Positions 16,601 through 25,195 are shown, numbered from the stretch's first letter. The stretch: 64,000 bases of DNA from Pseudomonadota bacterium (GCA_018823285.1 JAHJIQ010000013.1:1-64000); one strand, 5' to 3'. Translations and numbers: made by a program. The notes: generated by a model not told the origin, from the sequence alone.

Positions 16601-16986
16601 ACCTGGGTGTTGCCGAGAACGATCGCCTGCTCGAAGAAGTTCTGCGCTTCGTATGCCGCGTTCAGCCTGGTCTCGGTGGTCTGGCTCGCGTTGATCGCCT
16701 GCAGGGCAAGAGTCTTGGCACTGATAATCAGCTCCTTGGTCGACATCAGGGCGCTTTCCGAAGCGGCGATCACATCGTTGCCGAAACGCAGGTTTTCCTG
16801 GAACTGGCCGATCTCCTGCACCGAGGTCCGGAAACCCAGAGCCCCCACCAGACTGACCGGATCATCCGAAAGCCTCGACATCTCCCGGCCCGAGGAAATC
16901 CGGTTGTTGATCGAATTCAGATCATAGGTCAGACCATTGAGATTGGTCATGATCTGCCGGTACATGGTCCGCATTGTCACCCGCAT
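13675..16986 (-). CDS. flgL: Hook-filament junction protein FlgL, greatly enlarged (1103 aa)
   Basis: FlgL joins the hook to the flagellin filament. TAGGAGG lies just before ATG 16986. The flagellin-like N-terminus (MRVTMRTMYRQIMTNL, ISSGREMSRLSDDPV) and C-terminus (ANSASKVMQMSLVDFL type: ALNSASKVMQMSLVDFL) are intact. FlgL is normally about 300 aa; here some 800 extra residues form the central, surface-exposed part. This insert is rich in Ala, Gly, Thr and Val, contains Flagellin-IN-like elements and holds two copies of a ~205-aa module (residues 171-381 and 468-669) also present once in FlgK. The stop of FlgK and this start are separated by 9 bp. Confidence 0.88.
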   Translation of the reverse strand: MRVTMRTMYRQIMTNLNGLTYDLNSINNRISSGREMSRLSDDPVSLVGALGFRTSVQEIGQFQENLRFGNDVIAASESALMSTKELIISAKTLALQAINASQTTETRLNAAYEAQNFFEQAIVLGNTQVNGKYIFGGYRTIGYTEVEPTPFVKDLMDGYFLGGNAQAPQTTALTGTVTNAAIAAGDLAVNGNVTGAINTAAAVNGLNMTKAANAKAAIEAADPTVSVDLTTLNAGGVVTADPVDLTNTEVFMYLNDVPLTVTVADGANAATVAATTALAINSISDRTGVRAVVGDGTNGGVLNSVVFSNLRPGDESTIEVSGYQVITAGGAALGFGNFSQAADATHNTGEISISSAQTVALTSPNNPADDSILTALGLGGGAVGFADDAADGVLIYGGRVVAGDLLVNGRAAIAAVADGISDVMADSSAAALAAVINTDSATTGVRAAVTPVYLRGANAVVGGTEQTALAGTVTANAIAAGDLEINGVVIGGIAGAAAVNGLNMGKAFNAREAINQQATASGVHATLTTLSAGGAAAAGTLTTVSFNLNGVAVSFDTDATPADDTIDAINAVSSQTGVTAVLGDGTNGGVAGSVVLSNTLAGDETDIVISGYSGGLGTATTGLANVTQAVDATHNTGQVVFHSDAQFTLTSPNNPTDDLILDELGLGGGVLVTGISGDAVDDGILVYGSTPSVLTSGDLIINGVDIFDVPTAIMGEDVDNALVDAINAKSASTGISATRNGIGALILSAADGRNLHVETSGIGETVTRLNGGTPPVAQDRIYYGSVHLQSDRRFTLETTPTAGGYEPGLAAYSLSGGAAVSGEVTDVAGDGRIDAVTIRQQDGSVRYAGDRLGDLEIKVGGVTTLTVGKNGQDALAATGVFTGLKSFENALRAEKFREVTSGYAATSPAETISGGNSGLARADELNNGTFRITITDDLYNSTFITSIPVNGTYDSLEDVAARIDGVPYLTSYVDSNGYLQVATTDPTRFSLRMDDETGNFLQVMDIDVDRFQVKAIENSIADMDVLMDTLTKQISDFGAKSNRITIQTQIFDTLEVSSKESLSELQDTDVVKAIMDLRAKEFAYEAALNSASKVMQMSLVDFL
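14980..15585 (-). repeat. FlgK/FlgL shared module, FlgL copy 2
   Basis: Encodes FlgL residues 468-669. Shared landmarks: AAAVNGLNMGKAFNAREAIN, GDGTNGGVAGSVVLSN, AGDETDIVISGY, DATHNTGQV, LTSPNNPTDD, ELGLGGG. Same order and spacing as the other two copies. Confidence 0.8.
15844..16476 (-). repeat. FlgK/FlgL shared module, FlgL copy 1
   Basis: Encodes FlgL residues 171-381. Landmarks: AAVNGLNMTKAANAKAAIEA, VGDGTNGGVLNSVVFSN, PGDESTIEVSGY, ADATHNTGEI, LTSPNNPADD, ALGLGGG. Confidence 0.8.
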
Positions 16987-16995
16987 AAGATCCTC

Positions 16996-19527
16996 CTACC
17001 GGTTCACCGTATTGATCAGCGCGAGCAGCATCTCGTCGGAGATGGTGATCAGCCTGGCCGCCGCCGAATAGGCATGCTGGAACTTGACCAGGTTTGCCAT
17101 CTCCTCATCGAGGGATACCCCGGACACGTCATCGCGCATCGCGGCCAGCTGATTGCTGACCATTTCGTTGAACTCGTACTCGGTGTTGACCGTCCGTCCC
17201 TTGGAGCCGACCGCGCTGATCAGGGAATTGTAGAACCCGTCCAGGTTGCCGGTGGTCCCGCCGGTGAAAGTCACGTCCTGGGCCCGCTGGATCTTGGTGA
17301 TCTCCAGAGCATTGGTGTTGTCGCCCTTGAAGATCTCGCCGAACTCGTTGACCCGGGCCGCGGCGATCAGATCGAGATTGTTGACCACGTCTTCGTTCAC
17401 TTCCAGGGTGCCGGCGCTGTAGCCGGTAAAGAAGGTGTTGATCCCGGCCACCTGCAGCATATTGGAATTATCGGTACCGAAAGCGAAATCATGATTCACG
17501 TCCGGGGTCAGCCGCAACTGGTTCTGGTAGACCGAAGCGGTGAGCCAGGATGCACCGCCGCTGGCGTTGGTAATCGAAACATTGATCGATTCGGCCACAT
17601 CCTGCAGGGTGACGACCCGGTCCATCGAAATCGAGACCGGCTGCGGCAGGGCGAGCGTCCCGTTCTTGTTGTAAAGCCAGATCTCGATGGACCCGCCGTC
17701 GGTCTGCAGTTCATCGGCATACTTGTACCCCTGCAGGGAATTGATGATCCCGCCCTCGGTAAAACTCCAGGTAAACCGGCCGTCCCCGCCCGGATCGTTG
17801 ACATGCAGGCCGCCGCCCATGCCCAGCTGATCAAGAAAGCGGTCATCGATTCCCCCTTCGACCTCGTAGGGCTCATGGGAAAAAAGGGTGATCTCGCCGG
17901 TGTTGTGGGTGGCATCGGCATTATAGGTACCGGCAGTGAGCCCCAGGTTGGCCTCGATCCCGCTGGCCGGGGTGGAAAGGAGATTCGCGATGATGATATT
18001 CGATTCATCCCCGGCATTGGTGTTGCGGAGCACGATGGAGTTCAACACCCCACCGTTGGTGCCGTCGCCGACCGCGGCGGTGATGGTCACGTCGGTCGGG
18101 TTGGCGACCGATGCATTGTAAGCGGAAATGGCGGCGTTGATCGCATTGACCACGTTGGTGGCAAAGGTCGTCGCCGGCAGGGCGTCGCTGTCATCAGTAC
18201 CGACACCGTCGTTATCCACCGTGTAGTTTACGGCGACGCCGTTGATCTCAAACGAGATCACCTCCCCGTCATTGAGGGGCGGCGCTCCCAGAGGGGTCAC
18301 CGCAGCCCCGGCCACCAGGGTGGTCATTTTGGCGGTGACTCCCAGGACCGGCGCGTTGATCGCGTTGACCGCATTGTAGGTCTTGCCCATGGCCAGGCCG
18401 TTGACCGCAGCGGCGCCATCAATCCTGCCGACCTCGCGGTTGTTGATGATAAAGGTGTCTTCCTGGATGTTCTGGGCGGCGGTGGTCGCGTCAACGGTGG
18501 TGGTGAGGACCGAGGTGTTGCTCGCCATCGATTTGCCGAGGACATCGGCCGAAAAGGCTACGGTCCCGACCCCTTGCGAAAACTGCTGGTTGACTTCCCG
18601 GATCAGGGCATTGGCAAAGGCATCGAGCCGGCCGAGATAGTTGGTCGGAACGTTCTCGATCAGTTCGCCGCGCACCTCCAGCCAGCCGCCGATCTTGCCG
18701 CCGACCTCGGTCCCGGAACCGATGGTGCTGGTAAAGGTGATCCCGCTGGCATTGGTATTGGTCCATTTCAGGGAATTGTCTTCCCAGGAGAGTTTCCAGT
18801 ATTCGGTCTTGTCCACGATCGGATGCCCGTCCGGCAGCATGACCGTATAGGCGCCCGCGCTGTTCTCGATATAGGAGATATCGAGAAGTTCCGAGAGCTG
18901 CCTGATCACCTCGTCTCGCTGGTCGCGGAGGTCGTTGGCCTTGTTGTTGCCGGTCTCGCTGCTGGTGATCTGGATGTTCAGCTGGGTCACCTGGGCCGAC
19001 AGGTAATTGACATCGCTCAGGGCGGTATCGAGGGCCAGGGCCACATCGTATTTGATCTTGGTCAACTCCTCGTTCATGTAATCGAGCTGGGAGGAGATCA
19101 CCTCCCCCACCTGGACCAGTGACTGCCTGGTCGCCTGGATGTCCGGATTGTCCGACACTTCCTGCCAGCTGTCCCAGAACATGCTCATCAGGCTGTTGAG
19201 CCCGGTGCCCTGGGTTTCATTGAGCACCGTTTCGATGACCCGCATCGAATCCTTCTGGGCCTGGAGATTGCCGAGCAGTGAACTCTGGTTGAAGATCCGC
19301 TGGGTCATGAACTGGTCGTAATGGCGGAGGATACTGTCCGCCTTGACCCCGCTGCCGAGATTGCCGATGGCTGTGGGCACCGAACTGTTGGCGCCCACTT
19401 CGAGCGTCTGGCGGCTGTAGCCGGGGGTGTCAACGTTGGCAATATTGTGCGAGGCGATCTGGACCGCCACCTGGTGGGTCAGGAGCGCTTCCTTGGCGAT
19501 ACTCAACGAATGAGTGATTCCGGCCAT
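16996..19527 (-). CDS. flgK: Hook-associated protein FlgK with inserted module (843 aa)
   Basis: First hook-filament junction protein. N-terminus MAGITHSLSIAKEALLTHQ with ASHNIANVDTPGYSRQ, and the C-terminus (NQLAAMRDDVSGVSLDEEMA, KFQHAYSAAARLITISDEML) are standard. The usual length is about 550 aa; about 220 residues (356-573) are an inserted module homologous to two segments of FlgL. The gene begins 1 bp after flgN ends and is followed closely by flgL, the normal order flgN-flgK-flgL. Exported by the flagellar type III apparatus. Confidence 0.93.
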   Translation of the reverse strand: MAGITHSLSIAKEALLTHQVAVQIASHNIANVDTPGYSRQTLEVGANSSVPTAIGNLGSGVKADSILRHYDQFMTQRIFNQSSLLGNLQAQKDSMRVIETVLNETQGTGLNSLMSMFWDSWQEVSDNPDIQATRQSLVQVGEVISSQLDYMNEELTKIKYDVALALDTALSDVNYLSAQVTQLNIQITSSETGNNKANDLRDQRDEVIRQLSELLDISYIENSAGAYTVMLPDGHPIVDKTEYWKLSWEDNSLKWTNTNASGITFTSTIGSGTEVGGKIGGWLEVRGELIENVPTNYLGRLDAFANALIREVNQQFSQGVGTVAFSADVLGKSMASNTSVLTTTVDATTAAQNIQEDTFIINNREVGRIDGAAAVNGLAMGKTYNAVNAINAPVLGVTAKMTTLVAGAAVTPLGAPPLNDGEVISFEINGVAVNYTVDNDGVGTDDSDALPATTFATNVVNAINAAISAYNASVANPTDVTITAAVGDGTNGGVLNSIVLRNTNAGDESNIIIANLLSTPASGIEANLGLTAGTYNADATHNTGEITLFSHEPYEVEGGIDDRFLDQLGMGGGLHVNDPGGDGRFTWSFTEGGIINSLQGYKYADELQTDGGSIEIWLYNKNGTLALPQPVSISMDRVVTLQDVAESINVSITNASGGASWLTASVYQNQLRLTPDVNHDFAFGTDNSNMLQVAGINTFFTGYSAGTLEVNEDVVNNLDLIAAARVNEFGEIFKGDNTNALEITKIQRAQDVTFTGGTTGNLDGFYNSLISAVGSKGRTVNTEYEFNEMVSNQLAAMRDDVSGVSLDEEMANLVKFQHAYSAAARLITISDEMLLALINTVNR
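17809..18462 (-). repeat. FlgK/FlgL shared module, FlgK copy
   Basis: Encodes FlgK residues 356-573. Landmarks: GAAAVNGLAMGKTYNAVNAI, VGDGTNGGVLNSIVLRNTNA, AGDESNIIIA, ADATHNTGEI, QLGMGGG. The order matches both FlgL copies. Confidence 0.8.
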
Positions 19528-19528
19528 T

Positions 19529-20044
19529 TCAGACCTCCCTGCTTATCAGGGCGGGCCTTGGGGTGGAAGGACTGTGGTTGCCCCGGCTCTGATAGGCCGT
19601 GTGTTCGGCGATGGCCCCGGTGATCATCGAAATCGCATCCCCGATATACTTCATGGTCTCTTCGGCAAAACGGCGGTTCACCAGATTGCGGTCCTCGATC
19701 TTGAAGCGCAGGCTGGAAAGTTTTTCCCGGTAACGCCGGAGGGACGCCGCTTCATCATCGGCGATCACCGGTTCGAGCGCGGAGAGCTTGTAGACCCGGC
19801 CGTCGGAATCCTCAACCAGCCGGACGATGGTCTCCCGCAGGTATTCATCCTGGCGGCTGATCCGTTCGGCAAGGTTCTGCTTCAGACCGGAGAGCCTGAT
19901 CAGCTCCTGCATGTTCATCGCGATCAAGGCGGCTTTTTCGATATCGAGAACGGTGACCAGTTCCTCGCAGAGTGCGATCTCTTTTTCAAGGCTCGCGAAA
20001 AGGGCCGCCACCACTCCGGGCTTTGCTTCGTGCAGTTTTTCCAT
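19529..20044 (-). CDS. flgN: FlgN-like export chaperone for FlgK and FlgL
   Basis: A 171-aa, mostly helical cytoplasmic protein (LFASLEKEIALCEELVTVLD, EKAALIAMNMQELIRLSGLK) with the FlgN pattern of an N-terminal coiled coil followed by a variable tail. It directly precedes its expected clients flgK and flgL. Family assignment rests on helical pattern and position because FlgN sequences are poorly conserved. Confidence 0.8.
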   Translation of the reverse strand: MEKLHEAKPGVVAALFASLEKEIALCEELVTVLDIEKAALIAMNMQELIRLSGLKQNLAERISRQDEYLRETIVRLVEDSDGRVYKLSALEPVIADDEAASLRRYREKLSSLRFKIEDRNLVNRRFAEETMKYIGDAISMITGAIAEHTAYQSRGNHSPSTPRPALISREV

Positions 20045-20077
20045 GGTCCTACTCCTCTTCAGTAGAGAGTGAATGCA

Positions 20078-20446
20078 TCATCTGTTGCCGACCGTCCGCC
20101 TGTTCTGCCCCGAAAGCTGTCGGTACAGCACCTCGCCAAGCCCGGCGCCGCGGCCTCTGGAAAGTTGATCGGCAAGCGCCTCGTCCTGCAGGGTCTGGTA
20201 CATCTCCCTGGCATGACTGTCGCCGAACAGCTCTCCTTTCGGAATACTTTTTCTCATGGCTGACAACAATTGTCTGAGGAGGATTGCCTCGAAATCCTTA
20301 CAGGCCCCGCGGAGTTCCTCATCCCGGGAGAGCTTCCCTTCTCTTCCCTGAACCGAATTTCCGGACCTGCCTTTACTTATTACGGTATCGGTCGGACCGC
20401 CCGTTTTCTTGAGGCTTAAAACAAAATTATTGTCACCCATGACCAT
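20078..20446 (-). CDS. flgJ: FlgJ-type rod-binding protein (no muramidase domain)
   Basis: A 122-aa protein matching the N-terminal rod-binding domain of FlgJ: ELRGACKDFEAILLRQLLSA, MRKSIPKGELFGDSHAREMY, LQDEALADQLSRGRGAGLGE. The C-terminal glucosaminidase domain of enteric FlgJ is absent, as is common outside gammaproteobacteria; a separate hydrolase must cut peptidoglycan for the rod. ATG 20446 follows GGAAAG; an ATG two codons later is possible. Lies between flgI and flgN. Confidence 0.85.
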   Translation of the reverse strand: MVMGDNNFVLSLKKTGGPTDTVISKGRSGNSVQGREGKLSRDEELRGACKDFEAILLRQLLSAMRKSIPKGELFGDSHAREMYQTLQDEALADQLSRGRGAGLGEVLYRQLSGQNRRTVGNR

Positions 20447-20454
20447 TCTTTCCG

Positions 20455-21501
20455 TTAAATTATCTCAAGCTCGGCCTGCAGTGCTCCGGAGGCCTTGATC
20501 GACTGGAATATCGAGACCATGTCCCGCGGGGTCACCCCGATCGAGTTCAGGGCCCTGACCACCTCTCCGAGCGAGGTGCCGTGTTCGATGGTCAGGAGAC
20601 TGCCCTGCTCCCCGGAAGCTTCTTCTCCGCCGACTTTTATACTGAGATTACCGTGGGACAGGGCCATTCGGCCAAGCCTGATATTATCACCCATAACCAC
20701 CGTGCCGGTCCTCTCGTCGAGGATCACCCGGGCAATCGAATCGGGTTCCACTTCAAGGTTTTCCAGGGCGGCAAGAAGGCTCACCTCGTTATTTTTAAAC
20801 AACTCGGGAACTTTCACATCAACAGTGGCGCCGTCTCTGGCCACCGCATACGGGCCGCCCAGCAGGGAATCAACGGAGCGAACCATTCTTGACACCGTTG
20901 TAAAATCCTGATTGTTCAGGGTCAGGGTGATCGTCTCCCTGCCCACCCAGCTGACCGGCACATCCTTTTCGACGGTGGCCCCCCCGGGAATCCGGCCCAC
21001 GGTTTCATGCTTCTGTTCATCGGTTCCGCCGATGACCACCGCCCCCTGGGCCATTGCATAAATCATGTTATCCAGCCCCTTCAGCTGGGTCGCCACCAGA
21101 TTACCGCCCTGCAGTGACCTTGCGTCACCCAGGGAGGAAAGAAGGACGTCGATTTTCTGGCCCGGTTTGGCGAAGGCCGGGAGCTTTGCGGTAATCATCA
21201 CCCCGGCGACGTTCTTGACCCGCAGATCGTCCTTGGCCACATGGACCCCCAGGTTCTCCAACATGTTGGCCAACCCCTGGGTGGTAAACGAGGCCCGGTT
21301 GCTGTCGCCGGTCCCCTTCAGGCCGACGACCAGACCGTAACCGACCAGCTGGTTGTCCCTGACCCCCTTGACCACCGCCAGGTCCTTGATCCTGGCACCC
21401 TGGCTGGTTGCCCCCATCGCCAGCCAGGCCGTCAGCACGACCAGCAGAAATAGCCCCCTTCTTCCCGAAACAGATACCCCGGCCCGACTTCCATTCTTCA
21501 T
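20455..21501 (-). CDS. flgI: Flagellar P-ring protein FlgI
   Basis: Periplasmic P-ring subunit around the rod. ATG 21501 is preferred; an open frame extends 21 codons upstream but has no signal-peptide logic. The 348-aa product begins MKNGSRAGVSVSGRRGLFLL, a signal peptide cleaved near AMGATSQGA, then RIKDLAVVKGVRDNQLVGYG, GTGDSNRASFTTQGLANMLE and LGVTPRDMVSIFQSIKASGA at the C-terminus, all standard. A 460-bp gap separates it from flgH upstream. Confidence 0.95.
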   Translation of the reverse strand: MKNGSRAGVSVSGRRGLFLLVVLTAWLAMGATSQGARIKDLAVVKGVRDNQLVGYGLVVGLKGTGDSNRASFTTQGLANMLENLGVHVAKDDLRVKNVAGVMITAKLPAFAKPGQKIDVLLSSLGDARSLQGGNLVATQLKGLDNMIYAMAQGAVVIGGTDEQKHETVGRIPGGATVEKDVPVSWVGRETITLTLNNQDFTTVSRMVRSVDSLLGGPYAVARDGATVDVKVPELFKNNEVSLLAALENLEVEPDSIARVILDERTGTVVMGDNIRLGRMALSHGNLSIKVGGEEASGEQGSLLTIEHGTSLGEVVRALNSIGVTPRDMVSIFQSIKASGALQAELEII

Positions 21502-21750
21502 GTTGTGTTCCCTGTCAGAATCTTGATGGATAGCAGTTTTTTCTCTGTCAGCTTGAATTTGCAATTAGGATGCCACCGCCCGGGCAAGATGCCCCCGAAC
21601 AAATAAAAATGATTTCTCCTGTTATTTCAGCACTTTACCAGAAGACCGAATCATTCCGGCACCGCCAATTTTCGGCGCTTTTCTGCCGGGGCGGAGTGGT
21701 GGGGAATATTTTTCCTAGTGTGGGATTTGCAGGGGAATTGAAGGTGGGCC

Positions 21751-21879
21751 ATCCTTCGACAGTTCGACAAGCTCACTGTCAGGATGACGGTTTCGATGGG
21801 CTCAGGATGCACGGCTTTGATAATCCCAGGATGATCAGGAGATGAGTCCTTCCGCTCATCCTGAGCCTGTCGAAGGATG
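21751..21879. repeat. CCTTCGACAG-type intergenic repeat pair
   Basis: ATCCTTCGACAGTTCGACA at 21751 and TCATCCTGAGCCTGTCGAAG at 21856-21875 are inverted copies of a motif common between genes in many bacteria; GGCTCAGGATG lies between them. They form a large imperfect hairpin inside the 21502-21962 gap between flgI and flgH, which holds no gene that I can support. Confidence 0.7.
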
Positions 21880-21962
21880 TGACTTTGGGCTTGTCTTACC
21901 GGGAAAGAGCCCCTGGCTGAAATAGAGTGCAGCTCGCTATCAGCAAAAACCCTGCCCGGTGA

Positions 21963-22679
21963 TCAGAACGGCCAGACCACGTCAAAGGTGCGGGCGAGCC
22001 AGCCCGGCTGCTGCTTTTCGCTGATGATTCCCGAGCCGCTGTATTCGATCCGGGCATCGGAGATATGGGAGGAAAGGATGGAGTTGTCTTCTGCAATGTC
22101 GGCCGGGCGGATCAGGCCGGAGAGGATGATGTGCTGGGTTTCGTTGTTGACCCGGATCTCCCTGAAACCGCGGATCAGGAGATTGTCATCAACGGTGATG
22201 TCCATGACCCTCGCGGTAATGGTTGCCGTAACGTTGCTGTTGCGCTTGGTCTCGCCGGTGCCTTCGAAATCATTGGTGAGCCCCGCCTGCAGGGAAGTGG
22301 CTGATGGCGTGAAACGGCTGTTCCGCTCACCCAGCCATTTCTCGATCCCGAAGAGGCTCGTTACCCCGCCGCTGACCGTTGACTTTCTCTCGGTGGTAGT
22401 CGTCGCCTTCTTTGAGCCGCTTGAGGTTTCGACAATTTTCACCATCACCAGGTCCCCGATCCTTCTCGCCCGGCTGTCACTGTACAGATCCATGCCGGTC
22501 CCGGTCCGAAAGATGGCTCCTTCCCGAACCACCGGCAATGGTTTTTCCGCACCGGGCATGATGTAGGTTGGCGGCAGTTCCGTACGGGGCGCCGACTTAG
22601 AATTCTCACCACTTACGGCGACGCAGCCGTTCAACAGCAGAAAGACAACCCCACCCGCCAGCAGTATTCTTTTCTTCAT
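21963..22679 (-). CDS. flgH: Flagellar L-ring lipoprotein FlgH
   Basis: Outer-membrane L-ring subunit. ATG 22679 gives 238 aa beginning MKKRILLAGGVVFLLLNGC, a lipoprotein signal with the lipidated Cys after LLNG; GGAGGAGAGG lies upstream. Typical segments are YSDSRARRIGDLVMVKIVET, NDFEGTGETKRNSNVTATIT and the C-terminal SGLIRPADIAEDNSILSSHI. The open frame extends 19 codons further up and would overlap flgA. Normal family length. Confidence 0.95.
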   Translation of the reverse strand: MKKRILLAGGVVFLLLNGCVAVSGENSKSAPRTELPPTYIMPGAEKPLPVVREGAIFRTGTGMDLYSDSRARRIGDLVMVKIVETSSGSKKATTTTERKSTVSGGVTSLFGIEKWLGERNSRFTPSATSLQAGLTNDFEGTGETKRNSNVTATITARVMDITVDDNLLIRGFREIRVNNETQHIILSGLIRPADIAEDNSILSSHISDARIEYSGSGIISEKQQPGWLARTFDVVWPF

Positions 22680-22707
22680 GCCCACACCTCTCCTCCCGTC
22701 ATTGTCT

Positions 22708-23427
22708 TCAATAATCAACCACCACGGTCCTGTCATCCCTGACTCTGGCCAGGAGAACCTTTCTGCTCATCATGTTCTTGACCCTGACCAGCTCCCCTTC
22801 CGTTCCGTCCTCCCGGACCCGACCCGGAGCGGTTACCATCAGAGACGCCCTGCCGGCCATGATCGTTACCGTGTCCCCGCGACTGACGAGCGGCTGCTCG
22901 GCAAGATGGTCTGCCAGCAGCACCGACCCGGCCCGCAGGCTGTTGCGTAATCTCTTCCCCACCGCATTCTCAGGATTGAAAATCACCCCCGCCGACTGCC
23001 AGGTCAGATCACTCCTGATCATTCTGATATCTTCTCTCCGCAGCACGTCTCCCCGGTCGACCTTGTTGACCGTGCAGGCAACGGTCCCGAACCGGTGCAG
23101 CTCCCCGGAGAGTTTCACCCTGCCCAGCTCTTTGCCTGCCGCCGAGATCGCCAGCTCAAGGTTCTTGTAGCCAGGGTGTTTATCGGGGACATTGCCGACC
23201 ATCCGGTACTCGATCTCGCCTTCCACCGGATTGATCTTCCCGGAGACGATCCGGAACTTCCTGATCTCAAGATCCGCCTTCGGCCAGGGGGTGAGCGCGG
23301 TCACATATTTCTCGAAGATACGGAGCAGCGCCTCTTCGTCAAGCAGCTCCCCGGCGGCGGATCCTGCCGCTACCCCCGGCGCCAGCAGGAAAATCGCGAG
23401 CAGAGTGGAGAGGATCCTCATCACCAT
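22708..23427 (-). CDS. flgA: Flagellar P-ring assembly chaperone FlgA
   Basis: Periplasmic chaperone for FlgI polymerisation. The 239-aa protein starts with a signal peptide (MVMRILSTLLAIFLLAPGVA) and ends in the SAF/FlgA domain: NKVDRGDVLRREDIRMIRSD, VGKRLRNSLRAGSVLLADHL, QPLVSRGDTVTIMAGRASLM, VKNMMSRKVLLARVRDD. It sits between flgG and flgH, the usual flgFGAH order. Confidence 0.92.
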   Translation of the reverse strand: MVMRILSTLLAIFLLAPGVAAGSAAGELLDEEALLRIFEKYVTALTPWPKADLEIRKFRIVSGKINPVEGEIEYRMVGNVPDKHPGYKNLELAISAAGKELGRVKLSGELHRFGTVACTVNKVDRGDVLRREDIRMIRSDLTWQSAGVIFNPENAVGKRLRNSLRAGSVLLADHLAEQPLVSRGDTVTIMAGRASLMVTAPGRVREDGTEGELVRVKNMMSRKVLLARVRDDRTVVVDY

Positions 23428-23432
23428 GATTC

Positions 23433-24215
23433 CTATCTCACCAGACTGTTGCCGATCTCGAGCAGCCGGTCGGCTGTGGTCACCGCTTTGGAATTCACCT
23501 CGAAGGCGCGTTGGGTCACAATCAGGTTGATCATCTCCTCGGTCACATCGACATTCGAGGTTTCGATAAATCTCTGGGCGATGGTCCCGAGGCCGTCGGA
23601 ACCCGGATTCGCCTCGGTGGGATCGCCCGAGGCGTCGGTGACTTTGAAAAGATTGCCACCCACCGCCCGCAAGCCGCCGGGATTGACGAAATCATGCAGA
23701 GTCACCTGGACCGAGGCGAGGATCTGCTGGTTGTTGTCCTTGGCGGTCAGCAGACCGGTCTTGTCGATGGTGATCACCGTGGTCCCGGCCGGGATGGCGA
23801 ACTCCGGCTGCAACCGATCACCGTTCTGGTTCACGATAAAGCCGTCCGCGTCACGGGTGAAACTTCCCGCCCGGCTGTAGAATTCCTCTCCGTCCCTGAC
23901 GATCTGGAAAAAACCCTTGCCCTCAATGGCCCAGTCGAGCTCATTGCCGGTTTCGGTGTAATCGCCCTGGGTAAAAATCTTCTGGACCGAGGTCGGCCGC
24001 ACACCCATACCGACCTGGATACCGCTCGGCACCTGGCCGCCGTCACCGGTGGTTGCGCCCACCGCCCTGATTTCCTGGTAATACAGGTCCTCGAACTGGG
24101 TCCGGCTCTTCTTGAACCCGGAGGTGTTGACATTTGCCAGGTTGTTGGAAATGGTGTCCAGCTGCAGCTGCTGGCCGATCATGCCCGTGCGGGCTGAATA
24201 CAATGCGCGGATCAT
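23433..24215 (-). CDS. flgG: Flagellar distal rod protein FlgG
   Basis: The distal rod subunit, exported through the flagellar type III apparatus. The 260-aa protein opens MIRALYSARTGMIGQQLQLD and TISNNLANVNTSGFKKSRTQ, contains GNELDWAIEGKGFFQIVRDG, and closes with FIETSNVDVTEEMINLIVTQ and RAFEVNSKAVTTADRLLEIG. All are diagnostic for FlgG. The length equals the family norm. Confidence 0.96.
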   Translation of the reverse strand: MIRALYSARTGMIGQQLQLDTISNNLANVNTSGFKKSRTQFEDLYYQEIRAVGATTGDGGQVPSGIQVGMGVRPTSVQKIFTQGDYTETGNELDWAIEGKGFFQIVRDGEEFYSRAGSFTRDADGFIVNQNGDRLQPEFAIPAGTTVITIDKTGLLTAKDNNQQILASVQVTLHDFVNPGGLRAVGGNLFKVTDASGDPTEANPGSDGLGTIAQRFIETSNVDVTEEMINLIVTQRAFEVNSKAVTTADRLLEIGNSLVR

Positions 24216-24275
24216 AAACCTGCTCCTTTTATTTGTTTCCCGGCTGCAAGCCGGAGACCTTGATTCCCTGAAACT

Positions 24276-25004
24276 TTAGGCGAGCCTGCCGACCCGGCTC
24301 ACCGTGTCGCTGTTCATTTCATCGACCACCCTGATCACTCTCTGCTGGGACTCGTAATCCCGGTAGAGGTCCATCATCGCGGTCATCTCGACGATGGTGT
24401 TGACATTCGCCCCTTCCAGATACCCCTGCTGCACGGTGAAATCCGTTGCCGCCTCTTCCCCGCCTTCGTCACCGACCGGCCGGAACAGGTTCAACCCCTC
24501 TTTTTCAAGCAGGGCCGGGTCAGCAAATCTGACAACCTGCAACCGCGCCACCTCGGCGTCATCAACAATGACCGCGCCGGTGCTGGTGACCGTGACCCGC
24601 TCCCCCTCGATCACGATGGTGCCGCTCTCCCCCAGCACAAGGTGGCCGTTTGAAGTGGCCAGCTGCCCCTCCCTGTTCAATTGGAAATTCCCCGCCCTGG
24701 TATACCTGACCCCGTCGGGGGTCTGGACCCTGAAAAACCCCTCCCCGGAGATCGCCACATCGAGCGGGTTTGCCGTGGGCTCAAGGGTCCCCTGGCTGTG
24801 GTCGGTAATTACCTTTACCCCCTTGCCGACCCTTGGCGGCCGGTCCATGTGCTTGATCAGCACCTCATGAAAGGTGTTGCTTTCCCGCTTGTATCCGGCA
24901 GAATCAACGTTGGCCAGGTTGTTGCTGATCTGGTTCATCCGCTGCTCCTGGGCAACCATCGTTTCCAGGCTTTCAATCAGGGCAAGTTTGTTTTTTATGA
25001 ACAC
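24276..25004 (-). CDS. flgF: Flagellar proximal rod protein FlgF
   Basis: A rod protein of the FlgF/FlgG family. GTG 25004 (VFIKNKLALIES) is chosen because AGGTGGAG precedes it; the frame runs 33 codons further without a start signal. The 242-aa product has QISNNLANVDSAGYKRESNT, the FlgF-like NPLDVAISGEGFFRVQTPDG and C-terminal EGANVNTIVEMTAMMDLYRD. It is the first gene of the minus-strand flagellar run; 25005-25402 upstream must hold its promoter, but I could not identify one. Confidence 0.9.
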   Translation of the reverse strand: MFIKNKLALIESLETMVAQEQRMNQISNNLANVDSAGYKRESNTFHEVLIKHMDRPPRVGKGVKVITDHSQGTLEPTANPLDVAISGEGFFRVQTPDGVRYTRAGNFQLNREGQLATSNGHLVLGESGTIVIEGERVTVTSTGAVIVDDAEVARLQVVRFADPALLEKEGLNLFRPVGDEGGEEAATDFTVQQGYLEGANVNTIVEMTAMMDLYRDYESQQRVIRVVDEMNSDTVSRVGRLA

Positions 25005-25195
25005 CGCTCCACCTCGCGAAAAATTGTTTGCCCCTGAAATCTGCAACATGTGTGCCGGAATAACGGCAAAAGCGGCAAACGCATGCGGCGCAAAGGGAGG
25101 CAACGTATTGCCGTATCAGGAGCAGAGCGGGAGCAGACGGGAAACGAATAAGAGAAGGCAGTTTTTTCCTAGCGGCGATCCCCCATAATCGGTGA

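Noticed and set aside
16489-19122. Long plus-strand frame (877 aa) opposite flgL and flgK
   Set aside because: It is antisense to two well-supported flagellar genes; high GC in third positions leaves the opposite frame open. No recognisable motifs.
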